Assembly (NCBI GenBank): GCA_016712445.1 | Contig: JADJRB010000001.1 | Coordinates: 1,178,001 to 1,242,000, forward strand | Length of the DNA stretch: 64,000 nucleotides | From: Acidobacteriota bacterium | Lineage (GTDB): Bacteria; Pseudomonadota; Alphaproteobacteria; Caulobacterales; Hyphomonadaceae | Direction: 5' to 3' | In this document: positions 1 through 7,853 of the stretch, piece after piece | Position numbering within the stretch: the first letter of the stretch is position 1 | How the letters are laid out: each line of letters begins with the position of its first letter | Notes under the pieces: generated by a model | The model's input: only the letters and a program-made list of their open reading frames with translations | What the model was told of the DNA's origin: nothing | Database searches by the model: none | Position numbers and translations under genes: made by a program

Positions 1-749
1 GCGGCCCCGGCGGCGGCGAGGCTGCGATGAGCCAGGCGGACAAGATCCTCGCCGCGCTTGACCAGCTCGCCCGCGACCAGACCCATGGCGGTTATGCGGA
101 AGTCTTGCCGGCCCCGCCGGTGCGCCTGCAGAACCCGCACATGCACCTGCTGGAAGCCTGCCTCGCGCTGCACCGCACCGACAAGGAAGCGGGACACCTC
201 GCACGCGCCTCAGAAATCGTCGGCCTCTTCGAGGCGCACTTTACCGCCGGGCCGGGCGGCTTTCTCGGCGAGAAGTTCAGGCCGGACTGGTCAGCGCCGG
301 ACGGCGACGCGGCCCGCATCGTTGAACCGGGCCACCAGTTCGAATGGGTCTGGTTGCTGCACACCTGGTCGCGCCTCGCCCAGAAGCCCCTGCCCGAGGC
401 GGCCTCCACGCTTTATAGTTTCGGCGTCTCCACCCTCGACGAGGCCGGCCGGGCCTGCCAGGAGGTGACCCGCGACGGCGCGGCGGCCGATCCCTCGCGC
501 CGCACCTGGCCGCAGACCGAAGCGCTGAAAGCCCATCTTGCGATGTACGAACAGCGCGGCGAAGCCCGCTTCGCCTCGGCCGCCTGCCGCAGCTTCGATG
601 TGCTGATGGACGAATTCCTCACCGAAGATGGCGGCTGGATCGATCACTTCGCCGCCGATGGCACTGTCCTTGCGAAGGACATGCCCGCCTCGACCGGCTA
701 TCACGTCGTCCTCGCCCTCGCCGAACTCATCCGCGTCATGGATGCTTGA
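1..749 (+). CDS. AGE-family sugar epimerase/isomerase (5' end outside window)
   Basis: C-terminal part of an N-acylglucosamine 2-epimerase / mannose-6-phosphate isomerase-like protein, an (alpha/alpha)6 barrel that interconverts hexose derivatives in the cytoplasm. The motif EPGHQFEWVWLL carries the conserved active-site His of the family, and WPQTEALKAH further on is also typical. The frame is open from base 3, with no stop before the first ATG at 27. The visible 248 residues are shorter than the usual 380-400, so the gene almost certainly starts left of the window. The substrate cannot be assigned. Confidence 0.8.
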   Translation, partial: GPGGGEAAMSQADKILAALDQLARDQTHGGYAEVLPAPPVRLQNPHMHLLEACLALHRTDKEAGHLARASEIVGLFEAHFTAGPGGFLGEKFRPDWSAPDGDAARIVEPGHQFEWVWLLHTWSRLAQKPLPEAASTLYSFGVSTLDEAGRACQEVTRDGAAADPSRRTWPQTEALKAHLAMYEQRGEARFASAACRSFDVLMDEFLTEDGGWIDHFAADGTVLAKDMPASTGYHVVLALAELIRVMDA

Positions 750-812
750 AATTTCCGGGCGACAAGACGCATAACGCGCCCGAACCCACGACCCACCTCA
801 CGCAGGAACCGC

Positions 813-1526
813 ATGACCAAGCTTGTTCTCATCCGCCACGGACAATCCGCCTGGAATCTCGAAAACCGGTTCACCGGCTGGTGGGACGCTGACCTGACCG
901 CGCAGGGAGAAGCCGAAGCCCGCGCCGCCGGCAAGATGTTGTCCGAACTCGACGCCGATTTTCGCGCCGGTTTCACCAGCGTCCAGACCCGCGCGATCCG
1001 CACACTGTGGCTTGCGCTGACCGAGATGAAGCGCGTCTGGCTGCCGGTCGAGAAGGACTGGCACCTCAACGAACGCCACTATGGCGGCCTGACCGGGCTC
1101 GACAAGGCCGAGACCGCGGCCAAGCACGGCGAGGAACAGGTCCATATCTGGCGCCGCAGCTACGACATCCCGCCGCCGCCGCTGGAAGTCGGCACGAAGT
1201 ACGACCTGTCCACCGATCCGCGTTATCGCGGCATCGACATTCCGGACACGGAAAGCCTGAAGACCACGCTGGAGCGCGTCCTGCCCTACTGGGAAAGCCG
1301 CATCGCGCCGGAGCTGAAGGCGGGCAAGGACACGCTGATCGCAGCGCACGGAAACTCCCTGCGCGCCCTCGTCAAACACCTGTTCAAGGTGCCGGACGAG
1401 ACGATCACCTCCGTCGAGATTCCGACCGGCAACCCGCTGCTGATCGAACTTGATGCCGCGCTGAAGCCGGTCTCAGTGCGCTATCTCGACGCCGCCCGCG
1501 CCCAGAAACTGCCCGCCCTGCCGTGA
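813..1526 (+). CDS. gpmA: 2,3-bisphosphoglycerate-dependent phosphoglycerate mutase
   Basis: Interconverts 3- and 2-phosphoglycerate in glycolysis and gluconeogenesis. At 237 aa it has the normal dPGM length. LIRHGQSAWN contains the phospho-accepting His9, NERHYGGLTG is the substrate loop, and AAHGNSLRALVKH holds the second catalytic His. The stop overlaps the GTG start of the next gene in a GTGA junction, so the two are probably translationally coupled. Confidence 0.95.
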   Translation: MTKLVLIRHGQSAWNLENRFTGWWDADLTAQGEAEARAAGKMLSELDADFRAGFTSVQTRAIRTLWLALTEMKRVWLPVEKDWHLNERHYGGLTGLDKAETAAKHGEEQVHIWRRSYDIPPPPLEVGTKYDLSTDPRYRGIDIPDTESLKTTLERVLPYWESRIAPELKAGKDTLIAAHGNSLRALVKHLFKVPDETITSVEIPTGNPLLIELDAALKPVSVRYLDAARAQKLPALP

Positions 1527-1969
1527 GCAAGCGCCGCGACCGCCGCCTGATGGGAAGGGCGCTCGCGCTCGCCGGGCTCAACCAGGGCCTTACCGGCGCG
1601 AATCCTTCGGTCGGCTGCGTCATCCTTGATGCTCAAGGGCATGTCGTCGGCGAAGGTGTCACCGGCAAGGGCGGCCGTCCGCATGCAGAGGAAATTGCGC
1701 TGGACGACGCCGGAAACCGCGCGCGTGGCGGCACGGCTTATGTCACGCTGGAGCCCTGCCGCGAACGCTCCAGCGGCGCGGCCTCATGTTCCTCGAAACT
1801 CGTCGACGCCGGCATCCGCCGCGTCGTCGTCGCCATTGAAGATCCGCACCCGACGGCGAAAGACGGCATCCGCATCCTGCGCGACGCTGGCGTGGCGGTG
1901 GAGGTCGGCACGGGCCGCCGCACCGCCGCGGGCCGTTATGCCTGGTTCTTCAGGTCAGCAGCGAACTGA
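1523..1969 (+). CDS. Stand-alone RibD-type zinc deaminase domain protein
   Basis: Small cytidine-deaminase-fold protein of 148 aa. PHAEE (about residues 53-57) gives the zinc-binding His and catalytic Glu. LEPC (76-79) and Cys89 supply the other zinc ligands, spaced as in the RibD N-terminal deaminase rather than in tRNA adenosine deaminases. The C-terminal reductase domain of bifunctional RibD is absent, because the ORF stops at about the length of one domain. GTG start overlapping the gpmA stop. It may perform the pyrimidine deaminase step of riboflavin synthesis, or be a paralogue of other specificity. Confidence 0.7.
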   Translation: MSKRRDRRLMGRALALAGLNQGLTGANPSVGCVILDAQGHVVGEGVTGKGGRPHAEEIALDDAGNRARGGTAYVTLEPCRERSSGAASCSSKLVDAGIRRVVVAIEDPHPTAKDGIRILRDAGVAVEVGTGRRTAAGRYAWFFRSAAN

Positions 1970-3019
1970 TCAGCCTGCGAACGGCCCGGCATGGGCTGCG
2001 ATACGTTCGTAAAGGGCGGCCGAGTCGCGCTGGAACGCCGCCTTCGTGAACTGAGCCTCGTAGCTCGCGGTGCCGCCCTCCACGAGTTTCTTCGCCAGCG
2101 CCTTGTCATAGATCACGCGGCCGAGCGCCGCCGCCAACGCATCTGCGTCATTCTTCGCGACCAGCAGGCCGTTGATCCCGTCCTTCACATACGCGGCCGG
2201 GCCAACCGCATCTGCTGCGACCAGCGGCTTGCCGGCGGCCCAGGCGTCCACGGTGACCGTGCCGAATGGTTCGTACCGGGACGGAAACGCCACCACATCA
2301 CACGCCGCCAGCAAGGCGCCGCGGTCATTGCGCCAGCCGAGGAAGCGCACGCGGTGATCAAGACCGAGGCTGGTGCACTGCGCCTTGAGTTCCGCTTCGA
2401 TCGGCCCTTCCCCCGCGATCCACACATGCAGGTCGGGAAGTTTCGCGGCGGCCTCCAGCAGCGTGTCGAGGCCTTTCTTCTCGTGCAGCCGCGCGAGCGC
2501 GAGCGCCACCGGCGCGCCCGCCGGCGTCGTCAGCGCCTCACGCGAAGCGGGCGCGGTCCCTTCGAAATCGGCATAGGTGTGAATGATGGCCGCCCGCTCT
2601 TCCGGCACGCCCTGTTCGCGGATGTGGCGCAGCAGGTCGATGGTCAGGCCGACATGCCATTCGCAGTTCCGGAATCGCGACAGCTTGTAATAGCCGCCGT
2701 ACCAGCCGATCGACCGGGCGCGGTGGGCCGCCGGTGCAAACTGCCCGGCGCGGCCCATCCAGTATTCGATGACGTCCGGCTTGAAGGCCGCAATCGCCGC
2801 ATCGATCACCTTGCGGGTCGGAAATGGCCAGCTGGTGTTGAAGCTCGCCGTGTCGGTGCCGATGCCGGCCGCCGCAAATTTCCCGAGGCGAAAGGCATTG
2901 TCGGGCCGGGTAACGACGTGTTGGGCGTAGCCCGCCTCGGCCAGGGCGAGGACGGATTCCAGCATGATATTCTCGGCGCCGCCCTCTTCCGCGCCTGCCA
3001 TCACGTGCATCACGCGCAT
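1970..3019 (-). CDS. Glycosyltransferase family 4 (GT-B fold)
   Basis: 349-aa retaining GT4-like glycosyltransferase. The N-terminal Rossmann half starts MRVMHVMAGAEEGGAENIM, and the C-terminal half has the nucleotide-sugar signature PSRYEPFGTVTVDAWAAGKP with the E-x7-E arrangement. The ATG at 3019 is preferred to an upstream in-frame start because an AGGAGA ribosome site lies just before it and the extra N-terminal residues look non-coding. It converges on the deaminase gene with no gap between the stops. The acceptor is unknown; surface glycan or LPS work is likely. Confidence 0.85.
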   Translation of the reverse strand: MRVMHVMAGAEEGGAENIMLESVLALAEAGYAQHVVTRPDNAFRLGKFAAAGIGTDTASFNTSWPFPTRKVIDAAIAAFKPDVIEYWMGRAGQFAPAAHRARSIGWYGGYYKLSRFRNCEWHVGLTIDLLRHIREQGVPEERAAIIHTYADFEGTAPASREALTTPAGAPVALALARLHEKKGLDTLLEAAAKLPDLHVWIAGEGPIEAELKAQCTSLGLDHRVRFLGWRNDRGALLAACDVVAFPSRYEPFGTVTVDAWAAGKPLVAADAVGPAAYVKDGINGLLVAKNDADALAAALGRVIYDKALAKKLVEGGTASYEAQFTKAAFQRDSAALYERIAAHAGPFAG

Positions 3020-3162
3020 TGCCGTCTCCTGCCCTGTCGCCCGGTTGGCATCGGCCAACCTGTAGCACTTGCGCTTAGCGATGAAACGTCCTGCGGGCAA
3101 ACGGCGCTTGGCAGCCCGGGGCGAACTGCCTAGACAGGCCCGAGCAACAGCCGGGTGAGCCA

Positions 3163-4164
3163 ATGGCCGACTACCGCCTCTTCGGGGCCGAGACATCTCC
3201 GTACTCGCTGAAGGTGCGGTCTGCGCTGCGTTATAAGGGCGTGGCGTTTGACTGGGTTGCGCGCTCGGTCGCCAACGAAGCCGAGTTCCGCAAGAGCGCA
3301 GCGACGCCGACCGTGCCGTTGCTGCTGTCGCCCAGCCATGCCCCGGCGCAGGATTCCACGCTGATCCTCGCCGCGCTCGAAGCCTCGCATCCCGAGCCGC
3401 CCGCGCGTCCGGAAGACGCCGCCACGCAGGCGCTCGCGATGATCCTCGAGGACTATGCCGACGAGTGGCTCAACAAGTGCATGTTCCAGCAGCGCTGGGG
3501 CCAGCAGCCGGACCGCGACGCGGCGGCGTTGCGGGTACTTGTGCAGCTGAACGACGGCAAGCGCCCGCGCGCCTTCAAGGCGCCGGCGAAGCAAATTGCG
3601 ACGCGCATGCTGGCCCGCCTGCCGCTGGTCGGCGCGGAGCCCGAGAATGCGCCGACGCTGGAAAGCTCCTACCGCCGGTTTGCGCTGCGCCTGAACAGCC
3701 ACCTGCAGCACCACCTTTTCATCTTCGGCGGAAGGCCGAGCGCGGCCGACTTCGCGATCGCGGCGCAGTTCCAGCAGATGCTGACGGACCCGACGCCGGG
3801 CGCCTGGCTGATTGAGCGCGCCCCTTTCCTGGTCGCGTGGTGCGGGCACATGGAAGACCCGAAGGCGTCCGGGCCGTTCGAGGAGCTGGCGACGCTGGAA
3901 GCGACGCTGCTGCCGATCTTCGAGGGCGAAGTTTCGCGCACCTACCTGCCCTGGGCGTTTGCGAATGCCGCCAGCGCGTCACGCGAGAAGAAGCGGTTTT
4001 CGGTGACCTTCGACGACGGCCTCTTCGAGCAGGCGACGCAGGCCTATGCCGCGCGCGCCTTCGCGTCCGTGCGCGCCGGCGTCGCCGAGCGCCTCGGCGA
4101 TACGGGCCTTGCCGCTTTCTGCGCCGCGGCCGGTATCACCGAATATTTCGCACCCGGCCGCTGA
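3163..4164 (+). CDS. Glutathione S-transferase-like protein
   Basis: 333 aa. The first 75 residues follow the thioredoxin-like GST N-terminal domain (YRLFGAETSPYSLKVRSALRYKG...TPTVPLLL), with Tyr/Ser at the usual catalytic turn. A helical GST-C domain follows, including GGRPSAADFAIAAQ, the N-capping box of GST-C. It is longer than the usual 200-230 aa because of an extra C-terminal helical part of about 80 residues. Divergent from the glycosyltransferase. Substrate unknown. Confidence 0.75.
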   Translation: MADYRLFGAETSPYSLKVRSALRYKGVAFDWVARSVANEAEFRKSAATPTVPLLLSPSHAPAQDSTLILAALEASHPEPPARPEDAATQALAMILEDYADEWLNKCMFQQRWGQQPDRDAAALRVLVQLNDGKRPRAFKAPAKQIATRMLARLPLVGAEPENAPTLESSYRRFALRLNSHLQHHLFIFGGRPSAADFAIAAQFQQMLTDPTPGAWLIERAPFLVAWCGHMEDPKASGPFEELATLEATLLPIFEGEVSRTYLPWAFANAASASREKKRFSVTFDDGLFEQATQAYAARAFASVRAGVAERLGDTGLAAFCAAAGITEYFAPGR

Positions 4165-4171
4165 CACGAAA

Positions 4172-4199
4172 AACGCCCGCAGGAGGGGCTGCGGGCGTT
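4172..4199 (-). terminator. Intrinsic terminator of the Hsp20 gene
   Basis: An 11-bp perfect stem (AACGCCCGCAG pairing with 4189-4199) with a 6-nt loop. Read on the minus strand it runs into TTTTT, so it terminates the leftward Hsp20 transcript. It may also block readthrough from the rightward GST gene. Confidence 0.8.
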
Positions 4200-4223
4200 C
4201 GTCAGTGAGCGGAGGATACGCGC

Positions 4224-4706
4224 TTAGGCGGCGTCAGAGGCCTTCTTCTTGCCGATCAGGCGCGGCTCCGACGGCTGGGCCGTGGTGCCGATCTCGATCT
4301 TGCGGGCTTTCTTCTCTTCCGGGATCTCGCGGATGAGATCGATCTTCAGCACGCCGTGCTCGAGGCTGGCACCGGTCACGAGAACGTGATCGGCGAGCTG
4401 GAAGCGGCGGATGAAGCTGCGCTGGGCGATGCCGCGGTGCAGGAAGTTGCGGCCGTTGCCGTCTTCGGTCTCGGTTTTCTTGCCCGCGACGGTCAGGAGG
4501 CCTTCCTTGGTCTCGATGTCGATCTCGGCTTCGGTGAAGCCGGCCACCGCGATTTCGATGGCGAAGGCATTTTCGTCAACGCGTTCAATGTTGTAGGGCG
4601 GATAGCCCTGCGTACCATCGAGGCGGGAAGCCTGGTCGATCATGCCGGCGAGGCGATCGAAACCAACCATGGTGCGGTAGAGGGGGGTGAGGTCGATATT
4701 GCTCAT
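4224..4706 (-). CDS. hsp20: Hsp20 / alpha-crystallin family small heat-shock protein
   Basis: 160-aa cytoplasmic holdase chaperone of the IbpA type. The alpha-crystallin domain covers about residues 35-130 (IEIAVAGF, LLTVAGKK, HGVLKIDL). The C-terminal tail holds an I-x-I-like motif (IEI) used for oligomer assembly. Its upstream region carries a sigma-32-like promoter and a hairpin that buries the ribosome site, so heat control at both transcription and translation is likely. Confidence 0.9.
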   Translation of the reverse strand: MSNIDLTPLYRTMVGFDRLAGMIDQASRLDGTQGYPPYNIERVDENAFAIEIAVAGFTEAEIDIETKEGLLTVAGKKTETEDGNGRNFLHRGIAQRSFIRRFQLADHVLVTGASLEHGVLKIDLIREIPEEKKARKIEIGTTAQPSEPRLIGKKKASDAA

Positions 4707-4760
4707 TTTGATACACAGTCCTTTGCTTCAAGCAACTGTGGACACTCCAAAGGAGGTCCG
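4707..4760 (-). promoter_or_regulatory. Candidate ROSE-like RNA thermometer in the Hsp20 leader
   Basis: Two adjacent hairpins precede the Hsp20 start codon. The proximal one (4714-4740) closes with a 6-bp CACAGU/ACUGUG stem. Inside it, UUGCU lies opposite AGCAAAGGA, which includes the Shine-Dalgarno AAGGA. The distal one (4740-4759) is GGAC-CUCC-UUU-GGAG-U-GUCC. A UUGCU segment facing the ribosome site just upstream of a small heat-shock gene is the hallmark of ROSE elements in Alphaproteobacteria. Folded by hand, not computed. Confidence 0.6.
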
Positions 4761-4855
4761 GTTCCGGTTCGGCCGTCGCGCAAACCCAGCCCGGTCATCC
4801 GGCACTGGCACGTGACACCGGCCACGGCCCGTCTGGCGGCACCGTGACAAGCCCT

Positions 4856-4883
4856 ATGTGGGTAGCGTAAGGGGTCTATCAAG
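4856..4883 (-). promoter_or_regulatory. Sigma-32-like promoter for Hsp20
   Basis: On the minus strand CTTGATA and CCCACAT are separated by 14 bp, close to the heat-shock consensus CTTGAAA-N(11-16)-CCCATNT. It would give a leader of about 140 nt that includes the thermometer hairpins. It overlaps the upstream DNA of the divergent lipoprotein gene. Confidence 0.55.
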
Positions 4884-4907
4884 AGCCCCCGGGATGGAGA
4901 ACTGACG

Positions 4908-5792
4908 ATGAAATACCTGTTGCTTGCGGCCGCCTCGGCCCTCGTATTCACCGCGTGCACCCCCGCCAAGACGCCCGCACCCGCCTCCGTGGAAGCGGCC
5001 GCGCCCGAAGCCCCGGCCACGATGACGCTGGCCGAAGCGGTGGCGTCCGACCTGCGCAGCGACGAGGAAAAGGCGCGCGACGCCTGGCGCCATCCCGCCG
5101 AAACGCTCGAGTTCTTCGGCGTCGACAACAATGACAAGGTCGTCGAGGTCTGGCCCGGCGGCGGCTGGTACACCAATATCCTGGCGCCCTGGCTCGCCTC
5201 CGGCGGCGGCAGCCTGGTGGCAGCCGGCTTCGATATCGAACCGATCGAGGACGCAGACCGCCGCGCCCGCGCCGAGCAGCGCCTTGCCGAATTCAAGTCG
5301 ACCTATGCCGATGCGAAATTCGGCACCATCGAGTACACCGCCTTTTCCGCCTCGTCCGGCCCGCTGACGGCCGACGGTACGGCCGATGTGGTGCTGACCT
5401 TCCGCAACCTGCACAATTGGATGGCGGCGGGCTTTGCCGAGAAATTCTTTGCCGACGCATATTCGGCGCTGAAGCCCGGCGGCACGCTCGGCGTGGTGGA
5501 ACACCGCCTGCCGTCGACGCAGGCGCAGGACCCCAAGGCGACCAGCGGCTATGTGCATGAGGACTATGTGAAGGCGCTGGCTACCGCGGCCGGCTTCGAG
5601 TTCGTCGAAGCCAGCGAGATCAACGCCAATCCGGCGGACACCGCCGACCATCCCTTCGGCGTCTGGACGCTGCCGCCCAATTCGACGACCACTAACCGCG
5701 ACGGCACGACGGTCGAAGGGTTCGATCCCGAAAAATACAAGGCGATCGGCGAAAGCGACCGGATGACGCTGAAATTCCGCAAGCCGGAATAA
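4908..5792 (+). CDS. Lipoprotein with class I SAM-methyltransferase fold (COG4798-like)
   Basis: 294 aa. The N-terminus is a lipoprotein signal with lipobox ending at Cys17 (LVFTAC), then an Ala/Pro-rich linker and a methyltransferase-like domain from about residue 60: VVEVWPGGGWYT (motif I region), AAGFDIE, ADVVLTFRNLHNW and LKPGGTLGVVEHR. Such predicted methyltransferases with export signals form a known but uncharacterised family. An envelope location is odd for a SAM enzyme, since SAM is not known in the periplasm, so ligand and reaction are unknown. Confidence 0.75.
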   Translation: MKYLLLAAASALVFTACTPAKTPAPASVEAAAPEAPATMTLAEAVASDLRSDEEKARDAWRHPAETLEFFGVDNNDKVVEVWPGGGWYTNILAPWLASGGGSLVAAGFDIEPIEDADRRARAEQRLAEFKSTYADAKFGTIEYTAFSASSGPLTADGTADVVLTFRNLHNWMAAGFAEKFFADAYSALKPGGTLGVVEHRLPSTQAQDPKATSGYVHEDYVKALATAAGFEFVEASEINANPADTADHPFGVWTLPPNSTTTNRDGTTVEGFDPEKYKAIGESDRMTLKFRKPE

Positions 5793-5821
5793 GCGCCCTT
5801 CCCTGCCAGACGGCACTCCAC

Positions 5822-5849
5822 AAACCCTCCACACGCGTGTGGAGGGTTT
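5822..5849. terminator. Bidirectional intrinsic terminator
   Basis: A perfect 28-bp palindrome (14-bp half AAACCCTCCACACG) with T/A tracts on both sides, between the rightward lipoprotein gene and the leftward TIR-WD40 gene. It serves both converging transcripts. Confidence 0.85.
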
Positions 5850-5855
5850 TCGATT

Positions 5856-7694
5856 CTAATCAAACCCGGGCGGCTCGCCTTTGAAGAAGAGGCGCACCTC
5901 TTCTGCGCTCAAGGCGCTCGTGATGTGGCGCTTGGCGAACCCGATGAGTTCTTCCGCATCCGCCGATTGGAGCAGCGCCACCGGCAACAGGAACACCTTG
6001 CCGAAAGTTCCGACCGCGAGCACTTGACCATCGGGCGACCAGGCAACCCCGCTGGAATAGCCGAGACCATGTTCTGTCTCCGAGCCGAGCAGGGTTTTTG
6101 GCGAAGACACTTCATGGACGATCCCGAGCGTTTGCGCGTCGCGGATCGTGAGACGGTCTTCGCCGCAGGCGAGCAGCGTGCCCTGGGGATTCCATGCCAA
6201 CGACCCCGCACCCGCGCCCGTGATTGCGGCGGCGATCTGGCCGTTGGCAGTCCAGATCTTCAGGTCTTCGTCGACCGAGCAGGTCGCGAGGCGGCTGCCG
6301 TCGGGCGACCAGGCGAGGCTGTAGACATAACGTTCGTGAGCGGACTTGACCTCTTTGATCAGGTTGAACGCGTCATCAAGGAACAGGAGGCCTCCTTCCA
6401 CATTGCCAACCGCCATCGTCTGGTGATGCGGCCGCCAACGCGCCCTGCCGCGAGGTCCGCTACGATGGTCCTGCGCATTTCGCCAGATGCGTGACATTGC
6501 AAGACCGCCCACGAGCAGACGGCCATCGGCGTGCCAGTCGACCGTCTGCGCGTCGCTCCCCAGCGCCTCGCTTCCCCTGCAATCGATCCGCGCCTTGCTT
6601 TCGCCTGTCGCGGCGTCCCAAACGGTTGCAAATCCATCCCGGCCGCAGGTTGCCACGCAGGCATCATCAGGACTCCAGGCGACGTCCTCGATCATTTGAA
6701 GGTGCCGCTCGCCGGTATGCGCTTCGAGCACCTGGAGGGTCTTGCCCGTCGCCACATCAAGGATGAACGCTGTCGCCTCGCGGAGACCGGCGAGCAGCCG
6801 CGCGCCATCGTGTGACCAGGCGACATGCGACGCGTGCCCCGGCAGGTCGCCGACGCCTGGCAGCGTGGCCAGCAAGGCGCGCCGCAACAGCGTGAGAGCA
6901 TCTTCGAGCGCAGTCCGGTTGTGGCGCCAGGTTGTGTTCACGGCGTGCGCACCAAGGATAAGCGCCAGCTGGGGATCAGACGGGAAAGCGCGTTCTCCCT
7001 CCAGCACCAGGGCGCGCGACGTGATCTGGTTCAGGCGGTCGGTGTCGGCGCTCTGGCCCCTGTTCCATTCGGTACGGCTGACCGACACGAAAACCCGCTG
7101 CAGATCGGACGCAAGCGGCATCGACGTGCGCGGCGTCGCGATCCAGGCCTCGGCGGTCTCGAGCTCGGCGCCGCGCAAGAGCAGGTCGGACGACTTTTCC
7201 TTCAAGGCCCAGAGATGCGTGAGTTCGCTGAGGCGGGTGTGCTCGCGCACCCATTCGATGTCCGCCTGCAGGCCATTCATCAGATCGCCGAATGCCGCGT
7301 CGCGATTGTCCCGTTTGCGCGCGAAGACATAGTTCAGGCGCTTCAAGGCGTCCGGCGTCTTATGATCGGCGACGTCCTCGATGACCAACGGTGCGAGGCG
7401 CTTGTTGCAGTAGACTGCAAAGTCGACCTCGCGGCGCGCGACGGCAGATTTCGCCATCGCTTTCGAGAGGACGCAAACGACGGCATCGGATTGCACGATC
7501 AACTGTTCGATCCGCTCCCACCAGTCCGCAAATTTCTCGATGGACTTGCGATCGACGAGCGTTTCGAGACCGTGGCTGCGCAGGTTGTTGTCCAGCCAGT
7601 CGACAAATTTATGGTCGCGCCTCGCGTACGAGATGAACACTTTCAGTGGCCGCTGGAGGAGCGGCGTGTCCGCGCGCGCGTTGGCTTCGGTCAT
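5856..7694 (-). CDS. TIR domain - WD40 repeat protein
   Basis: 612 aa. An N-terminal TIR domain (about 17-150) begins KVFISYARRDHKFVDWL. SIEKFADWWERIEQLI follows, and VVCVLSKAMAKSAVARREVDFA contains Glu89 at the place of the catalytic Glu of NAD-cleaving TIR domains. A helical linker (about 210-300) has the DPQLALILGAHA pattern common before WD40 sensors. Several WD40 blades fill the C-terminal half (VAWSPDDACVATCGRDG, LAWSPDGSRLATCSVDED, VAWSPDGQVLAVG). TIR plus a repeat sensor suggests NAD depletion or signalling in phage defence or stress. The frame stays open 5' of the start; ATG 7694 was chosen at the onset of the conserved domain. Confidence 0.8.
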   Translation of the reverse strand: MTEANARADTPLLQRPLKVFISYARRDHKFVDWLDNNLRSHGLETLVDRKSIEKFADWWERIEQLIVQSDAVVCVLSKAMAKSAVARREVDFAVYCNKRLAPLVIEDVADHKTPDALKRLNYVFARKRDNRDAAFGDLMNGLQADIEWVREHTRLSELTHLWALKEKSSDLLLRGAELETAEAWIATPRTSMPLASDLQRVFVSVSRTEWNRGQSADTDRLNQITSRALVLEGERAFPSDPQLALILGAHAVNTTWRHNRTALEDALTLLRRALLATLPGVGDLPGHASHVAWSHDGARLLAGLREATAFILDVATGKTLQVLEAHTGERHLQMIEDVAWSPDDACVATCGRDGFATVWDAATGESKARIDCRGSEALGSDAQTVDWHADGRLLVGGLAMSRIWRNAQDHRSGPRGRARWRPHHQTMAVGNVEGGLLFLDDAFNLIKEVKSAHERYVYSLAWSPDGSRLATCSVDEDLKIWTANGQIAAAITGAGAGSLAWNPQGTLLACGEDRLTIRDAQTLGIVHEVSSPKTLLGSETEHGLGYSSGVAWSPDGQVLAVGTFGKVFLLPVALLQSADAEELIGFAKRHITSALSAEEVRLFFKGEPPGFD

Positions 7695-7804
7695 CGTCCC
7701 GGCCGCCTCAATGGTGCTGCAGTCATATACCCCTGCCGGGGGCACGGGTAGTGCGCGGGGAAAGGGAGGCATGTTGCACCGGGAAGACGGGTCAGCGCCG
7801 AGGC

Positions 7805-7834
7805 TTGACATAGATACCGACCGGTTGGTATGTA
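7805..7834 (+). promoter_or_regulatory. Promoter and palindromic operator of the TetR-led gene group
   Basis: TTGACA at 7805-7810 is a good -35 box. An 18-bp near-perfect palindrome (ATACCGACCGGTTGGTAT, 7814-7831, one mismatch) fills the spacer and reaches the likely -10 region. AAGGAGA at 7841 precedes the ATG at 7854. The placement is what an autorepressing TetR protein would use. Confidence 0.7.
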
Positions 7835-7853
7835 TTGGGCAAGGAGATGATCC

